Part shown: positions 61,941-64,000 of the stretch, piece by piece | How positions within the stretch are numbered: position 1 is the stretch's first letter | Layout of the letters: each line of letters opens with the position of its first letter | Position numbers and translations under genes: made by a program | Notes under the pieces: model-generated | Databases searched by the model: none | Told to the model about the DNA's origin: nothing | What the model saw: the letters and a program-made list of their open reading frames with translations, nothing else | Origin: Hydrogenophaga sp. SL48 | GTDB lineage: Bacteria; Pseudomonadota; Gammaproteobacteria; Burkholderiales; Burkholderiaceae_C | Reading direction: 5' to 3' | DNA length: 64,000 nt | Assembly (NCBI RefSeq): GCF_021729865.1 | Contig: NZ_CP063400.1 | Location: 3,906,001-3,970,000, forward strand

Positions 61941-62708
61941 ATGGACACCCCGCTGATCCGCCTGCGCGGCATCACCAAGACCTACGGTGAAGGCAACACC
62001 GCCTTCCAGGCCCTCAAGGGCGTGGACCTGGACATCCAGCAGGGCGATTTCGTGGCCATCATGGGCCCCAGCGGCTCGGGCAAGTCCACCGCGATGAACA
62101 CGCTGGGCTGCCTGGACGTGCCCACCACGGGCGACTACCTGTTCCGTGGCGTGCACGTGGAAGCGCTCTCGCGCGACGAACGTGCGCGCCTGCGGCGGCG
62201 CTTCTTCGGCTTCGTGTTCCAGGGCTTCCATTTGCTCGCGCGAACCTCGGCGCAGGAGAACGTAGAGCTGCCGCTGGTCTACCGCGGCGAGCCCGCGGCC
62301 TCGCGCCACAGCCTGGCCCAGCGCGCGCTGGAAAAGGTCGGTCTCAAGGGCTGGGAACACCACACGCCCGGCGAACTCTCGGGCGGGCAGCAGCAGCGCG
62401 TGGCCATCGCGCGCGCCATCGTCACAGAGCCGCAGGTGCTGTTGGCCGACGAGCCCACGGGCAACCTCGACACGCACCGCAGCCAGGAAATCATGGAACT
62501 GCTCTGGCGCCTGAACGCCGAACAGGGCATCACCGTGCTCATGGTCACGCACGAACCCGACATGGCCGCCTACGCCAAGCGCATCGTGCGTTTCGTGGAC
62601 GGGGTGGTGGCGAGCGACGAGCGCAACCCGCACCCGGTGGCGCTGCAGGCCGGACCTGCCCACGCCACCGCCAGCGACTTCAGCGGGGAGGTGGGTCATG
62701 TGGCTTAA
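61941..62708 (+). CDS. MacB-type ABC transporter ATP-binding protein
   Basis: The 255-residue ATPase has Walker A GPSGSGKSTAMNTLGCLD, Q-loop FVFQGFHLL, signature LSGGQQQRVAIARAIV, Walker B LLADEPTGNLD and H-loop VTHEPDMA. GITKTYGEGNTAFQALKGVDL and the MacB/LolD-like motifs place it in the macrolide/lipoprotein exporter group. It starts two bases after the adaptor stop and overlaps the permease gene by 11 bp, so the three genes are coupled. ATPase and permease are separate proteins here, unlike fused E. coli MacB. Confidence 0.95.
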   Translation: MDTPLIRLRGITKTYGEGNTAFQALKGVDLDIQQGDFVAIMGPSGSGKSTAMNTLGCLDVPTTGDYLFRGVHVEALSRDERARLRRRFFGFVFQGFHLLARTSAQENVELPLVYRGEPAASRHSLAQRALEKVGLKGWEHHTPGELSGGQQQRVAIARAIVTEPQVLLADEPTGNLDTHRSQEIMELLWRLNAEQGITVLMVTHEPDMAAYAKRIVRFVDGVVASDERNPHPVALQAGPAHATASDFSGEVGHVA

Positions 62709-63906
62709 CACCCTGCTGCTCGCGCTCCGCTCGATCCGCCGCAACCTGCTGCGCTCCTTCCTCACCATCCTGGGCATCGTGATCGGCGTGAGCGCGGTGA
62801 TCACCATGGTCACCGTCGGCAACGGCGCCACGCTGGCGGTGCAGAACCAGATCTCGGGCCTGGGCACCAACCTGCTGCAGATCCGCCCCGGCCAGCGCAT
62901 GGGCCCCGGCGGCAGCGGTGCCAGCGCCCCGGCGTTCAAGGAAAGCGACGGCGACGTGATCGCGGCCCAGGTGGCCGGCGTCGCCGCGGTGGCGCCCGAA
63001 GCGCGCAGCGGCGTCACGCTGGTGGCCAACGGCCGCAACTGGACCAGCAGCGTCATCGGCAGCACCAACGCCTGGCTCACCACCGGCAACTGGAAGCTGG
63101 CCGACGGCCGCGAGTTCTCCGACGACGAGCTGCGCGCCGGCGGCGCGGTCTGCCTGATCGGCAGCACCGTGCAGCGCGAGCTGTTCGGCAGCACCAGCGC
63201 CACCGGCGGACAGCTGCGCGTGAAGGCCATGAGCTGCGAGGTCATCGGCACGCTGCAGTCCAAGGGCCAGGGCGCCTTCGGCAACGACCAGGACGACATG
63301 GTGCTGATGCCCATCAAGACGCTGCAGCGGCGCATCACCGGGCACACGCGGGTGAACACGCTGCTGGTCTCGATGAGCGAGGGCAGCAACGCCACCAGCG
63401 TCACCGCCAGCCTCACGCAGCTGCTGCGCGAGCGGCGCAAGCTGTCCGAGACCGACGAAGACAACTTCAACGTGCTCGACACCAAGCAGCTCGCCGAAAC
63501 GCTCTCGGGCACCACCAAGATCCTCACCATGCTGCTGGGCGCGGTGGCGGCCGTGAGCCTGCTGGTGGGCGGCATCGGCATCATGAACATCATGCTGGTG
63601 AGCGTGACCGAGCGCACCCGCGAGATCGGCCTGCGCCTGGCGATTGGCGCGCTGGAGCGCGAGGTGCTGCTGCAGTTCCTGATCGAGGCCGTGGTGCTGG
63701 CCGCGCTCGGCGGCCTGATCGGCATCGTGCTCGCCACCGGCGCCTCGATCGGCCTGTCGGCGCTGATGAACGTGCCCTACCAGTTCAACCTGAGCGTGAA
63801 CCTGCTGAGCTTCCTGTTTTCCGCGGCCATCGGCGTGCTGTTCGGTTTCTTCCCGGCGCGGCGCGCGGCGCGGCTGAACCCGATTGACGCGCTGAGGCAC
63901 GAATAG
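62698..63906 (+). CDS. MacB-type ABC transporter permease
   Basis: The 402-residue permease has an N-terminal membrane segment (LLRSFLTILGIVIGVSAVITMVTVG), a large periplasmic MacB_PCD domain (residues about 50-270) and the C-terminal FtsX domain with three helices (MLLGAVAAVSLLVGGIGIMNIMLVSVTERTREIGLRLAIGA; EAVVLAALGGLIGIVLATGASIGL; LLSFLFSAAIGVLFGFFPARRAARLNPIDALRHE). GIGIMNIMLVSVTERTREIG and the PIDALRHE end are diagnostic. Its start overlaps the ATPase. Likely cargo is a hydrophobic drug, siderophore or peptide; the sequence does not say which. Confidence 0.94.
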   Translation: MWLNTLLLALRSIRRNLLRSFLTILGIVIGVSAVITMVTVGNGATLAVQNQISGLGTNLLQIRPGQRMGPGGSGASAPAFKESDGDVIAAQVAGVAAVAPEARSGVTLVANGRNWTSSVIGSTNAWLTTGNWKLADGREFSDDELRAGGAVCLIGSTVQRELFGSTSATGGQLRVKAMSCEVIGTLQSKGQGAFGNDQDDMVLMPIKTLQRRITGHTRVNTLLVSMSEGSNATSVTASLTQLLRERRKLSETDEDNFNVLDTKQLAETLSGTTKILTMLLGAVAAVSLLVGGIGIMNIMLVSVTERTREIGLRLAIGALEREVLLQFLIEAVVLAALGGLIGIVLATGASIGLSALMNVPYQFNLSVNLLSFLFSAAIGVLFGFFPARRAARLNPIDALRHE

Positions 63907-63907
63907 G

Positions 63908-63990
63908 CCCACCCCCGCGCCGCCTGCGGCGTCACCCCCTCAAGGGGGCGGCACTGGCGGCCCGGCAAAGCCGGTTCCGCGGTGCCCTGG
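63908..63990 (+). repeat. C-rich intergenic repeat, copy 9, after the MacB permease stop
   Basis: Starts two bases after the stop: CCCCCGCGCCGCCTGCGGCG, TCACCCCCTCAAGGGGGC, then GGCCCGGCAAAGCCGGTTCC and CGGTGCCCTGGG. It is the cleanest copy and defines the family consensus. Confidence 0.8.
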
Positions 63991-64000
63991 GCCCGACTCC

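Overview
The window reads as chromosomal DNA of a high-GC betaproteobacterium of the order Burkholderiales, most likely family Comamonadaceae and possibly Hydrogenophaga or a close relative. The basis is codon use, polyhydroxyalkanoate (PHA) granule genes, a fused IcmF mutase, a RibBA protein with a decayed RibA half behind an FMN riboswitch, and a family of C-rich intergenic repeats of a type I associate with this family. No rRNA or tRNA gene was seen.

Layout. 1-17 kb holds argB, then a storage-lipid neighbourhood: an alcohol-forming fatty acyl-CoA reductase, a phasin, a patatin-like lipase with its TetR regulator, a PHA-system protein, an acyl-CoA-binding protein and a wax ester synthase/DGAT. 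A binding protein-peptidase operon, a molybdopterin oxidoreductase and a lipoprotein metallopeptidase lie among them. CoaX follows. 17.4-21.8 kb is a compact signalling island: a LuxR-type regulator, a six-TM histidine kinase, an unusual receiver protein and a CqsA/LqsA-type alpha-hydroxyketone autoinducer synthase. Two near-identical perfect palindromes of lux-box geometry lie upstream of the kinase and the synthase. 21.9-23.4 kb is a persulfide module (persulfide dioxygenase-rhodanese fusion plus CstR-like regulator and operator). 23.7-28 kb carries PPK2 and IcmF behind a 20-bp perfect palindrome.

28-48.7 kb is mostly metabolic and redox genes: a multi-PAS histidine kinase, arginase with a LysE exporter, a GMC alcohol dehydrogenase, 3-hydroxybutyryl-CoA dehydrogenase, a hemerythrin, a PNPOx/GST pair divergent from LysR-glutathione reductase, an MgtC/DUF4010 membrane protein, a DUF5648-repeat lipoprotein, a DUF616 protein and AMP nucleosidase.

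48.8-57.5 kb is a type I restriction-modification island that looks genetically unstable. hsdS is broken by an exact 17-bp tandem duplication. hsdM and hsdR both carry in-frame insertions of intergenic-type repeats. An IS630-like transposase remnant, a solitary type I-E-like CRISPR repeat and a hipBA toxin-antitoxin pair sit between hsdS and hsdR. 57.5-64 kb has the FMN riboswitch and ribBA-like gene, then a TolC/MacA/MacB tripartite ABC exporter.

The two strongest leads are the hybrid signalling island, where a LuxR-type protein appears wired to an alpha-hydroxyketone (Lqs/Cqs) circuit, and the 17-bp duplication in hsdS, which removal of one copy would repair. No database search was run; all family assignments come from reading the sequence and from remembered family features.
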